Source of the DNA: Chamaecrista fasciculata | Taxonomy: Eukaryota; Streptophyta; Magnoliopsida; Fabales; Fabaceae | NCBI GenBank assembly: GCA_003254925.1 | Contig: QANZ01016236.1 | Coordinates: forward strand, 97,230 to 161,229 | Direction: 5' to 3' | DNA: 64,000 nt | Shown here: piece after piece, positions 1-10,757 of the stretch | Layout of the letters: each line of letters starts with the position of its first letter | Position numbering within the stretch: the stretch's first letter is position 1 | Position numbers and translations under genes: made by a program | Notes under the pieces: model-generated | Databases searched by the model: none | The model's input: the letters and a program-made list of their open reading frames with translations, nothing else | Told to the model about the DNA's origin: nothing

Positions 1-815
1 TGTCCCCAACCCTCCCAACTGCTATAACTTGGTACTAAATAATTGCAAGAAATTTAGATCCAAAAATTAAAAATTTAAAAACAAAAAACAAAAAACCTAA
101 CCAATGTGGCAATGTCTTAAACCTTGTTTTTATACAGTTTCTAATGCATCTTAACCAATATATTACAAGTATTGGTTAAAACAAATTATAAAAAAAAATT
201 GCAAATATGTTGATAATTGGTGTCTCATTTCATTCAGGAAATTCAAATATGACAAGAATCAAGAAAAGAAAAAACAAACAATAAAATTTGCTAATTTAGT
301 GACATCATTTTTATGGTGTGTATTATGAGACGTTGCAACTACCAGAATTCACCACCAACTAATCTCCTTCCATGTCTTTATGACAAGTGGAGTTGTAAGT
401 TTAACAGTAATTTAATTTGAAGCTCGTTATCATATACTTTCCCAAATACATTCATTTTATAATTTTGCTAAAAAGTTTGTTAATTTATTACATTTAATTC
501 CTCAACACTTCTTTTTGGCCAAAATGTACTTTTGGTCCCTTAAATTTGGAGTAGGTTCCAATTCAGCCCCTTATATATATTTTTGTTTTGCAAGTTAAGT
601 CTCATAATTTTTTAAAAGTTCACTCTATGGTCTTAATGATTAGATGTGATCATGTTTATCTTATTTCAAGTTTAGATGTTTATAAAAAAAATGATTAAAT
701 GTGATGGATCAACACAAAAATCTAGTTTAAACTCTTAGGAGCAAAAAGCTTTATCACTTGACTGTGTGTAAATGTCGGTTAAAAGCTTAGAATAATTCAT
801 AGCTCCGATTTTGTC
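1..815. other. AT-rich intergenic sequence
   Basis: No gene was recognised here. The sequence is AT-rich, and the part after about 745 belongs to a dispersed degenerate repeat that continues after the MITE at 824-1367 and has relatives near 35400-35640 and 56660-56945. Confidence 0.5.
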
Positions 816-823
816 GTATTCGC

Positions 824-1367
824 CAAGGTTATTAAAATCAGACCGGCCATTGAACCGGTCGAAGGAGGGGTTCAAGGTTCAATGGTTCAACCGGGGTCTA
901 ACCGGGGTCGGACCGTTGATAAATAAATAAATTAAAAATAATAAAAAAACCTATATATGATAAAATTTTAATTCAAATATTCATAATTAGGTTACAAAAT
1001 ACAATTATAATATTAATATATTAATACAATTTTCATAAATTAACATGAATTAATATAGAGATAATCAATTTTCATAATGTTCAACAATATAATATTATCA
1101 AGTGACATTTTATGATCACTTTCTCTATCAAATTTTGGTTCATAATCAACATTCTCTAATATTTGACCCATAATTATAAAAAAAGACCAAAAAAAACAAA
1201 AACAAAACAAAAATAAACCAGGACCGGTTCAACCGGTTTGCCTCCGGTTCAGGCCGGTTCCCTCCGGTTCAGCCTGGTTCTCTGCCTGGCCGGTTATTAA
1301 AACGACTCGGACCGGCCTAATGGCCGGTTCAACCGGTCGGACCGGCGGTCCGGTTTTAATAACTATG
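824..1367. mobile_element. Non-autonomous hAT-type MITE
   Basis: A 544-bp element is bounded by an exact 8-bp target-site duplication GTATTCGC at 816-823 and 1368-1375. Its ends are imperfect inverted repeats: it starts CAAGGTTATTAAAA and the complement of its end reads CATAGTTATTAAAA. The subterminal parts carry many copies of ACCGGTTCAACCGGT-like palindromes, and the middle is AT-rich without coding potential. An 8-bp duplication and CA-starting ends fit the hAT superfamily; the superfamily call is inference from these features. Confidence 0.8.
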
Positions 1368-1375
1368 GTATTCGC

Positions 1376-1740
1376 AATTGAAATGAGAAAGAACTTGCCA
1401 AGAATATCTCATAGCTTCGATTTTATCCGTTTGTAATTGAAACGAGAGAGATATGACCAATTATATGAAACAAACAACCTACTTTCAAGTCCAATTTTAC
1501 ACTTGATTTGATCTCGTTTATTGACAATCCCAATTAGATAGAGAATGAAGTAATCAATAGTTACTAATAGCTCAAATCTCATTATATTCGGACTTGAAGC
1601 GAGAGAAATATGACTATATTCTGTAATTTGGAACCAATTGTGAAAATTAATAAAGACTAAAAAAATGAAATTTTGGAGAAATATCAAGGACCGGAATGAA
1701 ACAAAAAAAATTAGGGATCAAAACAGAATTTTGGTTAAAT
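1376..1740. repeat. Dispersed degenerate repeat
   Basis: This stretch resembles 56660-56945 and parts of 35400-35640. They share phrases such as AACGAGAGAGATATGA, a 'TTGATCTCGTTTATTGAC'-like string, and an end near CAAAACAGAATTTTG. It has no coding frame. The hAT MITE at 824-1367 interrupts it, so it is older than that insertion. Confidence 0.45.
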
Positions 1741-1745
1741 ATTAG

Positions 1746-1815
1746 TGGGCCAAAATTAAACCGCAACACAGAAATGAAATTTTTGTGTTGGCCCAGTAAA
1801 AAAGCCCAAAGCCCA
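1746..1815 (+). promoter_or_regulatory. Site II (TGGGCC/T) cluster upstream of PPT1
   Basis: Four site II motifs occur within 70 bp: TGGGCC at 1746-1751, GGCCCA at 1790-1795, and AGCCCA at 1803-1808 and 1810-1815. Site II elements are known TCP-binding motifs enriched in promoters of plant nuclear genes for mitochondrial and ribosomal proteins. Their place about 500 bp before the PPT1 ATG fits a mitochondrial product. Transcription probably starts between here and 2000; the 1816-2300 stretch would then be 5' UTR, perhaps with an intron. That part is inference. Confidence 0.55.
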
Positions 1816-2300
1816 ACTCAAATTTCCAGGTTGCTCGCAGCTCTTCACTCAATTTCATCATTCAGAGTCCTAAAACAGTAGTCTCTAGGTATGAATGACT
1901 GAACGAAAATGATCACAGATCATTCTCTCCGTTCATGTTAATTTGAAGAAGGAGCTTCATGGAGATGAGAAGGACATCATCGCGAGCAGATTCAGAAGCG
2001 TGAACATAAGTACTCATTTTCAAATTCCATATGTTTATTGAAAATGGTCAATCAATGACATCAATATTGGAATGAGGAAATTGCTTTTTTGGTAGTGGAT
2101 TGTTAGATTATATGTTAATTGAGTGTTTCTTGGTGAAAAAAAAGAAAAAAGAAAAGGGTCACTGAGGATTTACCCAAAATGATTCTTTTTTGTTATTGGC
2201 AAGATGACATTGACTGTCTACTTCATCTTCACTCATTCCCTCACTGAATTTTTATTTGTTTACTAAGCAAAACTCAATAAGTTTGTTGCTTATAATAAAA

Positions 2301-5300
2301 ATGGCTTCAGTCTTAATCTCTCGTGTTTCACGTAGGTTTATTAAATCTTCTCTTCCTTCTTCTGGTCCGTCTATGTCTCTTTGTCTCTCTATCTTCAATC
2401 CTTCAATACCCACTGAATCATCTGTTGGCTTAAACCCTAGTTTGAATCCTTCCTTCTCAAATCTTCCACTCCGCCCAACCAAGCAATCCCACCCTCAGAT
2501 TTTTAATTTTGAATTTTGTAGAAATTATAGATTACATTCAGATTTCCAGTTTGTTTCATTCATCTCTACTTCATCTTCAAGTGTGGGAGGGGATTCAAAG
2601 GAAAGCAAGAATCCAAGTGGTAATGAGAATAAAGTGGGTTTTTCAAAGGCCAATATCTCCTGGATTGATTCATACTTGCCTAGGCAGCTTCAGCCATATG
2701 CTAGACTTGCGCGGCTTGATAAGCCAATTGGGACATGGTTGCTTTTATGGCCTTGTATGTGGTAAGATTTGTTATTTTTATTTATTTTTTATGATAAAAT
2801 TCTTTCTTCTTGAGAAAACATGAGAGCTATATTAGTTTTAGTGGTCAGCTTGAAAGCTAGTTAGTATATGTAGATGTGTGTGACAGTTTGTGTTTATAGC
2901 ATAGATGTCAAATTGCAATATTACTGCAAATTGGGAGGCTAATTTCCAAATTGTGAATCATATCGAATTATAAGTTTCAATAACAAAATGCAGATATGTA
3001 TATGTATTTAAAACAACATACTCGAAGATTATTTTTTTAATATGATATGGTCACCAAAAATTCTTTAACAATTATAACTTTTTGGCTCTCCTTTTGGAGT
3101 TCCAAAAACATTTTTGGGTTGAAACTTCATTCATTATTTTTACCTAAGTTGCTGATTTTTCTGTACTCTATGCTGCAGGTCAATTACCTTGGCAGCAGCT
3201 CCAGGACACCTTCCTGATTTTAAAATGTTTGCACTGTTTGGTTGTGGGGCATTGCTTTTAAGGGGTGCTGGTTGTACTATTAATGACCTCCTTGATCGGG
3301 ATATTGACTTAATGGTAAATTTTACTGCTTTCAACCCTGGTTGCATTTCTTATGCTCTGGGACATGTATTTTACTAGTATGTGTCGGTTTTGACTGAAAG
3401 AATCATCTGAAAGCTTAAATATTCTTATTGTGTATGTAACTTCATAACATTATTATTATTGTTATTATTATTATTTTCTGTGGTCAAGTTCTATATACTT
3501 CTTGACTTTTGCCCAACATGGATCACATATGGTTAAATTAGATATTGTCAGTTTTCCTACTTTTCTACTGAAATTAAAATGCGCCTATTGGCAACTTAAG
3601 AACATGTATTTGCTATACTTATAGGTGCAATGTACAAAAGATGGTGTACTTGAAAATATAACTGACGGATAATAAAAGGATTAGTTTAGGAGTAAGAGAC
3701 TACTACAAATAAGCCTGCACCCAAAATTGCTAGAACACATGTTTAAGCAAACAAATATGCCTATAAAATATTAGAATCCCAATGCTAATTACTCATTGTC
3801 TTCCATTGCTTAGTATTTGATGCTGCTGACTTTGGTTGCCTATTTAAGTTTTTAGGGCATTACTATTGTTTATTTCATTTGACGGTAACATTTCCTGTTT
3901 TCTTGTACAAATGCTTGTTTGTGGTATTAAGGTGTTTGTTATTCATGTATGATTTTAGATTTGAAGTTCTGAATAAATTTGGATATAAACATATATTGCA
4001 GGTAGAGCGTACAAAGGTCAGACCAGTTGCAAGTGGTCTTTTGACACCTTTTCAAGGACTTTGTTTTCTTGGTTGTCAATTGCTTTTGGGTCTTGGGATT
4101 CTTCTACAATTGAATAACTATAGGTTAGTGCTAATTATGAATAGTAAAATCTACATTTTGGGGTAGGAGCATCCTTCCCTGTTATGTTACAGTGCTTGGC
4201 ACTTAATTCTGTAACATCTGTATTAGTTAGCAGGAAAGCTGTACCTCACTAGAACCATGATGGGGATTGCATGTCCTGAATTGTGGTGGTAGGGGAACCT
4301 TGATCTTGTCGGAAATCCTAATTCTATATATTGACAAGCTAATGTTAAAAAAAAGACTTAATGCAACTTTGGAAAACTTCCTTATGTCGAATCCCTTCTG
4401 TATTTTCGGCAACTCTGTTCTATGATTCTGCTTATATTATTTAGTTTAGTTGTGTTTAAACCCTCTGCATCTGTAGGAGAAGAGCTCATTTAATTTGTTT
4501 CTGAAACACTTTTACAGTTGTTGTGCTTATTTACCTGAAGAAAATAGTATCTTCGAGGTTAAATTTAGAATATAGAAAGTGACTTAAGTAGTCTCCCGGA
4601 GTATAATGACTGAAAAAAGGAAACCAGCTAACCTTGCCCCAGACTTATTAAATATCTAGCTAAGTAGCATCCCTTGCTCTTCTTCTCGAGAACTTGTAAC
4701 TCTTTCTAGTTTGAGTCCTTTACATCTGTGTAACAAAAAATCTGTTTACGTGGCTTTTGAATTCCTTTTGCAGTCTTTCTTCCTATTATCTGAAAAACTT
4801 ATCTATGAAATCTAGTATTTTCAAGGCAAGATCCAAAAATAGAGGAAATGACTCAAGTAAGCTTCAGGATAACCATGACTAAAAATAGCAAACTGACTAG
4901 TATACTGCAGATTTATTACATGTCTAGCTACCCACATCACAAGTGGGTGCTGACTTTTTACAGGAAACATTTTAAGTTGATATACTTTGTCATATTAAAA
5001 AGATATGCAAAAAGAATGAGGAGATCTCTAGGAATAGAGAAATATATCATTCTTTTTCATATTGGATTCATAATAAACCCCTTACTCTTCTTTGGAAATC
5101 AGTAATGAAGGGAACAATAAAACTCAATACATCAAGATCTAATGTTTGGATAGTTGGTATGTTTAAAAGTCCACTCGAGATCCAATATGGAAAAGAAAAA
5201 AAAAATAGTGAACCGACTTTAAGTTTTTAGATATTCCTTGTAATCATGCACTTTTGAGAACCAATATTATTTCAGTACAGAATTACACATCTCCAAATCT

Positions 5301-8300
5301 GAGACTTCTTCCTGGTATCCAGGAAGAGTTTCCTTTCCTAGAGCCCTCTTTATTTTTGCAGGAAATTGTGTTGATCTGAAATCTGTGATTACTTTTACTT
5401 AATTAGTTGTTAGTTATTACATGGTAAAAGTTTACAATCAGTTCCTGCTTCTGCATCATACTATTCTCGGAAATTTTAGTCAAAATCCAATTGAAATGTT
5501 TGATCAGAATTCACTGTTCTGAATGGAGAAAGGCAGATTTAGCACTTCTGTGTGTACTACCTTTTTCAGTCTAAGCAAGATTATTATGTTCACAACAAAG
5601 CATTTGTTATCTGTCGCATTCGTGTCTTCTGATCTCTCTTTATTGATTAATTTTTTTTGACATTTTTTAAATAATATTTCTTCACATGGCTTGCAAGGAC
5701 AATGCAGTTAATGAAAATTTTCTTTATCATCATTCCTTGCCATACGTAGTTCCAGTTAATATTCAATTTGAATGTGCCGAAATTGCTTAAGTTTTAGATT
5801 ATGTGAATAATACGTAGTTGAATCCACATGATATATGAACAGTGAATCTTGCTTAAATTTTGGATAAATATGTTTTATGTTCTTTTGGCAGCCGTGTGTT
5901 GGGAGCATCATCCTTGTTACTTGTCTTCTCCTATCCCCTCATGAAGAGGATAACATTTTGGGTAATGAAGCTTCTTATTTCTTGTTTACACTGATAGATC
6001 TTAATCTTATCTTCGATGAATGATCTCGTGATGCCTTCACTTTCATGTAACTTCTTTGGCCAGCCTCAAGCCTTTCTTGGGTTGACCTTTAATTGGGGGG
6101 CTCTGTTAGGATGGGCAGCTGTTAAAGGAAGCCTGGATCCAGCTATTGTGCTGCCGCTTTATGCCTCTGGAGTTTTTTGGACTCTTGTGTATGATACTAT
6201 ATATGCTCATCAGGTACAAACAACATTGCTTCTTGCAAGATACATTTTTTATGATTCTGCTCCTCTGTCCTGTACTGTTTTCCAACCTCTTCATGTTATT
6301 TAGTTCATTATTCCTACATAGCAAGAGTGAATGCCTTGGTCCCAAAAGAATTGTTCACTCTTCTAATTGAGATGTATTTGAGCTGAACCCCATCACAGTA
6401 ACAAGTAAAATTCATTATAAGAGCATGTATGGGGTCCAGCAAGGCGAGGGTTACCTTTGTTGTGTCATATGGAAAGTTTTCTTTGTTAAAAAAATGAGAC
6501 TTTTAATTTTTAATGCTAAAGCTAAAGAAGGGGGAGCTGTCTAACTGATATGTTGAATGCTCAAACTAGGCTACTGCCTACTGGCAATGATGATTCAACA
6601 AACAAAAAACAAAGAGCAGAGGGCAAGAAACAACTGGCATAAAATACAGATGGTTCCTCTCTCATTTCTATATTCGCAATCATAAGAGACTAAGCAGAAC
6701 TAGAACTCAAAATTGTTAATAAAACCATCCCTAGGCCTTCTCCTTACGGCTTAAACTTATGGCCTGTAGCAGTCCTGGGTCCTTACTTGGTATAAAAGCC
6801 TTCAATTACCAAGAACTTGGGAGTTTAATCCTTGCCGCCCTCACTTTTATAATAAAATAAAATTTTGGCACAAAATATAGTGATCCTGTGGTTCCATAAA
6901 TGATTCCATTGCAAATAAAATGGCGTTCAGAAGAGGGAGCATAATAAGAGTTTCGAGTAAAAACCTATATTGGGCCTAGTGATCATTGAGAGAACTATAG
7001 TCCAGCAACACCAGTTATGACATAAACGTAATTACAAAGGACAATAGGATTATTGATCCCTTTTATATCCAACCTTTTGCACTCCCTAAATATTACTGCA
7101 GCATGTTCAGCCCAATCTGCTTCAGTTTTGTTCATGAGAAATCCAATACTAAATATCAGAATGGATCAGTTTTCAAGACCATGATGCCAAATTGCCAGTG
7201 ACCCAATGAGTTCCCTGTCTGAAACTCCTGACATTTTCGTAAATTTTACTATTTGAACCATTTTTCTGGTGTTTACGGACCTCTTGAGTTTGAAAAGTGT
7301 TTCAATAGCCACCTCGGTGGTTGCCGTTTATATCTCTGCATCCTTCTGTCTGTCTGCTAAGGGGTAACAGAATTTATTCCTTCAGCTATGATGTATCATG
7401 TATGTAGATGTTATCATGTTGTTTTCAGTATAGATGATTTTCTTGTCTCCAAGAGTTTTGAGTATTACAAAACAGAGAATAGAAACGATAAGAAGCAGTC
7501 TAAATCCTAAAATACTTGGGCCAGCTTCATGGATACAAACGTCTAGACTGCTTGAGGTTTCCCACTTGAATTCTGTTGTTAAAGCTATGTAATTGAGCTT
7601 CTTATACTGTCTAGAAAAATAATTGGCAATCAGGATAAAGAAGATGATCTAAAAGTGGGAGTTAAATCAACAGCCTTGCGCTTTGGTGAGTCAACAAAGG
7701 AGTGGATTACTGGGTTTGGCGTTGCATGCATTGGTAGTCTTGCCTTAAGTGGATTTAATGCTGAGATTGGTATGTTTTATGACTTTCTTTTTGTTCTCCA
7801 TCTTTATAACTGTACATCTTTAAGAAGGCAAATAGCAATAACTGGTTTCCATCACTTCATTATTATATGTGCAGGCTGGCCATATTATGCATTTTTGGCA
7901 ACGGCATCGGGACACTTAGCCTGGCAAATATGGACAGTTGACCTTTCATCAGGTCCTGATTGTAACAGGAAGTACGTTATAGGAGGATATTACCTTGAAT
8001 AATGCACAATTCCATTATTTTCTGCTCTAATAGCCATCTTGTGGTAGGAACTTCTGAGATTTCAATGTTTCTGAACATTTATATTGACCAGCAGGAACCT
8101 CTTTTGGAGCTTTACAATGTTTTCATTATGTAGTAGTTTATCATGCCATAGTAAAGAAATTATGGAATCTTTATAAACTTTCTATGTTAAGTTTTTTTTT
8201 TTAGTTTTCTGCAAAACTTGTTATGAAATCAGTATATGCTACCAACGCTTAGTGGCAGAGGGAACCATCTGAGTTTGTTTTTTGCTTAGTTGTAACTCTC

Positions 8301-8500
8301 AAATTGCAATACATCTGTTACAAGAAATTTTGCTCTTAATTAGTTTGCAACGATCCTTTTGTTCTTTTTTCTTGTCCTTAATTATCATGCACTGAGCTTG
8401 CTTCTAGTACTGACACATTCTTTTCTCCAGATTTGTCTCAAATAAATGGTTTGGAGCCATAATATTTAGTGGAATTCTAGCAGGCAGGCTTTTATCATAG
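2301..8500 (+). CDS. PPT1: 4-hydroxybenzoate polyprenyltransferase, mitochondrial (eight exons)
   Basis: Exons, each with GT..AG borders and continuous phase: 2301-2761, 3179-3314, 4002-4123, 5892-5961, 6064-6213, 7634-7769, 7875-7971, 8431-8500. The product is 413 residues, close to Arabidopsis PPT1. It is a UbiA-family membrane prenyltransferase that joins the polyprenyl chain to 4-hydroxybenzoate in ubiquinone synthesis at the inner mitochondrial membrane. The first Asp-rich motif NDLLDRDID is at residues 189-197; the second lies at 307-318 ([13 protein letters not shown] region). GLLTPFQG and [11 protein letters not shown] are strongly conserved family strings. The first 100 or so residues are Ser/Arg-rich with few acids, typical of a mitochondrial presequence. 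The start is the ATG at 2301; the open frame extends upstream without another ATG. No frameshift or stop was found, so the gene looks functional. Confidence 0.95.
4430..4930. repeat. Diverged tandem duplication in PPT1 intron 3
   Basis: Two units of about 250 bp (roughly 4430-4675 and 4690-4930) share the same order of phrases: a 'CATCTGT' region, TTTTGCAG/TTTTACAG, 'CTGAA(A)AA', a 'TAGTAT(C/T)TTC' region, 'GACT(T/C)AAGTA', 'ATGACT(G/A)AAAA' and 'TATCTAGCTA/TGTCTAGCTA'. They lie wholly inside the 1.77-kb intron 3. The unit borders are approximate. Confidence 0.5.
6740..6850. repeat. Possible SINE-like remnant in PPT1 intron 5
   Basis: The phrase with GGGAGTTTAATCCTTGCC also occurs near 26125-26150 as AAGAGTTTAATCCTTATC. 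This suggests a dispersed, tRNA-like retroelement family. No target-site duplication was recognised. Confidence 0.25.
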
Positions 8501-8664
8501 TGTTAAGCTTTTCCTTTTAAGGTAATCTCTCTTCTCTTTTTTTTTTTTTTTCCTTCTGCTAACTTATACTCTTTTAGGCTGTTTGTAGTTTGGGGAGAGA
8601 ATATCTGATGTCATCTTCACATACTCACTTGAATCTTTAACTATTTAACTACCAATTACTCTTT

Positions 8665-8667
8665 TTA

Positions 8668-8706
<39 letters not shown>

Positions 8707-8720
8707 GATGATGATGATAT
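8665..8720. repeat. (CT)n and (GAT)n microsatellites
   Basis: A CT dinucleotide run of about 17 units follows a short C run and is followed by ATG/GAT trinucleotide repeats. It lies downstream of the PPT1 stop codon, probably in or near the 3' UTR. Confidence 0.9.
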
Positions 8721-8726
8721 TCAAGG

Positions 8727-9015
8727 GATATCAGGTGGACTACATCTTGAATTTGCAGGCTTAGCAGATTTTAAGACTCAGTTCATAATGACCAAGCTTT
8801 GATTCATTGCTTCCAAGCATAAAATTTGGGATGATCAGATGGAAAAGCTATCAGCAGCAAAAGTCACTTGATATCAGGTGGACTACATCTTGAATTTGCA
8901 GGCTTAGCAGATTTTAAGACTCAGTTCATAATGACCAAGCTTTGATTCATTGCTTCCAAGCATAAAATTTGGGATGATCAGATGGAAAAGCTATCAGCAG
9001 CAAAAGTCACTTGAT
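8727..9015. repeat. Exact 143-bp tandem duplication in the PPT1 3' flank
   Basis: The unit at 8727-8869 is repeated at 8870-9012 with no difference that I can see, and the first bases of a third unit (GAT) follow. It is noncoding. Perfect identity means a recent duplication, or a cloning or assembly artefact. Confidence 0.9.
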
Positions 9016-9903
9016 TCTTTTTTTTTCATGGAAGATATTTATTTTGTCCGAAAATGAGTTAAGAAAAGTTTAGCCATAATGTAGTATTGTGATTTTTCTT
9101 TGCCTTTTCATTTGTTTCAAAAAGTTTTCGACTTTCTCATCAATGTTATATATATATATATATATATATATATCAATTTAGACCATTCATTTATGATCTT
9201 GCAGTAACTGTTATGTATAGAGAAATCTTGTTTGGAGAACTGTCTATCAATAATGGGTTTGTCTAATATGTAAAATTGTAAATTGTGGCATCTATGAAAT
9301 AAGTGATGTGGTGTAGTATTAGTTATTCATTTGATCTTGAGTCATAGATTTGTAATTTTGAAGAAATTATAAGTATTTAAAAATTATATGAAATTACAAA
9401 ATTGACTAAAATATAAAATAACATTTATATTATACATTTGTTTGTCTTATAACTAATTGATTATATTTAAAGAAAAAATCAGTCTTAATAATCTAAAGTT
9501 TAGGATCTTATGTATGCAAATTTAAAATTGAGGGAGGTAAAATGCACATACCTCAAAGTTCAACGGGATTTCTTGCATTTTAACCTTAAAGGAAAAAGCT
9601 TAAATAAAATTTATAATTAAAAAATTTTATAACAAAATATTTTTTAAACTATTATATAATTGTTTTCCTTATAAATTGAATATTCATGGCAACAAATGGC
9701 GACATTTAATCATTAAATAATCAAGTGATTTTCCAAAGTGAATTGGATTTGGCAATAGGACTGACCAATTATTCTGAACTTATGTGATATTGTGATAGTC
9801 CATATTTACTAAACTACATTTGTTGAAGTTGAAGGGTCACATTAACCTCTCAAGATTGGACAAAGTTCATTCTTATCAAATATCCAAAAAGTGTCAAATG
9901 AAT

Positions 9904-9977
9904 CTATGAATCTTCAAATTATGTATCTGAATTTCATAGATTCATAGATTCAGATACATAATTTGAAAGATTCATAG
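9904..9977. repeat. Short inverted repeat (hairpin)
   Basis: The arm at 9904-9932 is complementary to 9948-9977 with one single-base insertion, separated by a 15-bp spacer that itself repeats TTCATAGATTCATAG. Weaker pairing extends about 15-20 bp further out on both sides. Confidence 0.75.
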
Positions 9978-10384
9978 TTTACGGATATTTTGTCAATTCA
10001 AAGCAGATTCACTATGACACATGCATGTCCTATAAAATTTCCATACACTCTTGTCGTTTTTCTTGTGTTAGATTTAATATCACTATCCTAGAAAGATCAA
10101 GGAAAAAATTGGATTTTGTTTTTCTTTATTATTCATACACATAAGACCCACATGTACAAATCTTATCTACTTCATTGTGTTTTTATTAGGTTGTTTATAA
10201 TTTTTTGTATCTCTTTTAATTTAAAGTTTCACAAAGGAAAAAATAATAATGCAATTTTTTTTGTCAAACTTATAATTTCATTAGATGGATAATACAAAAA
10301 ACAAATAAAACATGCTTTTCACACGGTACACTGTACAATAATAAAACACACTCCTTATAAAATATTCTGAAGGCGAAAATGTTT

Positions 10385-10530
10385 TTAGTACTCTCAAAAT
10401 ATGAGGTCAGTTTCAGTTGTATCTCTAATTTTTTTTTGTCAATTATACCTCTCATATGTTACATTTGAGTCAATTGTACCCCAATTAACTAAAACTGATA
10501 TCATATTTTGAGAGTATCAAAATTACTTTT
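10385..10530. repeat. MITE-like inverted repeat
   Basis: The outer arms, TACTCTCAAAATATGAGG-like at about 10390 and its complement at about 10500-10517, flank phrases such as 'GTCAATTATACC' and 'AGTCAATTGTACC'. The same vocabulary occurs at 19391-19737 inside the acid phosphatase gene, so the two look like members of one family. Confidence 0.5.
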
Positions 10531-10613
10531 GCCTATTATGAAAAAGACATAAGTTTTACATTCTAACACTACAGGAATAACTATATAAGTTATAACAAAT
10601 AAGCTTAACTGAT

Positions 10614-10747
10614 AACCACACAAGTGTAGTCTAGTGGTTCCTCACTTAGTGGTGCGGGTTCAAATCCCACCTTTAAGTATGGAAAGTATTATGTGGTTAG
10701 CTGTATACTCTTAAGTGGAAGACCTCCGACGAAGAAAGGAAAATCAA
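10614..10747 (+). mobile_element. tRNA-derived SINE with target-site duplication
   Basis: A 134-bp element is bounded by the exact 10-bp direct repeat CTTAACTGAT at 10604-10613 and 10748-10757. The 5' part has pol III promoter boxes: A-box-like TAGTCTAGTGG at about 10626-10636 and B-box GGTTCAAATCCC near 10668. The 3' end is A-rich (AAAGGAAAATCAA). The tRNA-like head, the short duplication and the lack of coding sequence fit a SINE. It is not a tRNA gene because no full cloverleaf with closed acceptor and anticodon stems is present. Confidence 0.75.
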
Positions 10748-10757
10748 CTTAACTGAT

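Larger units (their letters stand above)
9016..10603. other. AT-rich spacer with fold-back repeats
   Basis: No gene seen. The spacer holds an (AT)n run at about 9148-9172, the hairpin at 9904-9977, and an inverted-repeat MITE-like unit at about 10385-10530. The outer phrases of that unit, ACTCTCAAAATATGA and its complement, face each other. Confidence 0.6.

Noticed and set aside
2256-2300. Extended N-terminus of PPT1 from 2256
   Set aside because: That start is TTG; the first ATG in frame is 2301 and gives a normal mitochondrial presequence.
10614-10690. Possible tRNA gene
   Set aside because: Pol III boxes are present, but no full cloverleaf can be drawn and target duplications mark it as a SINE.
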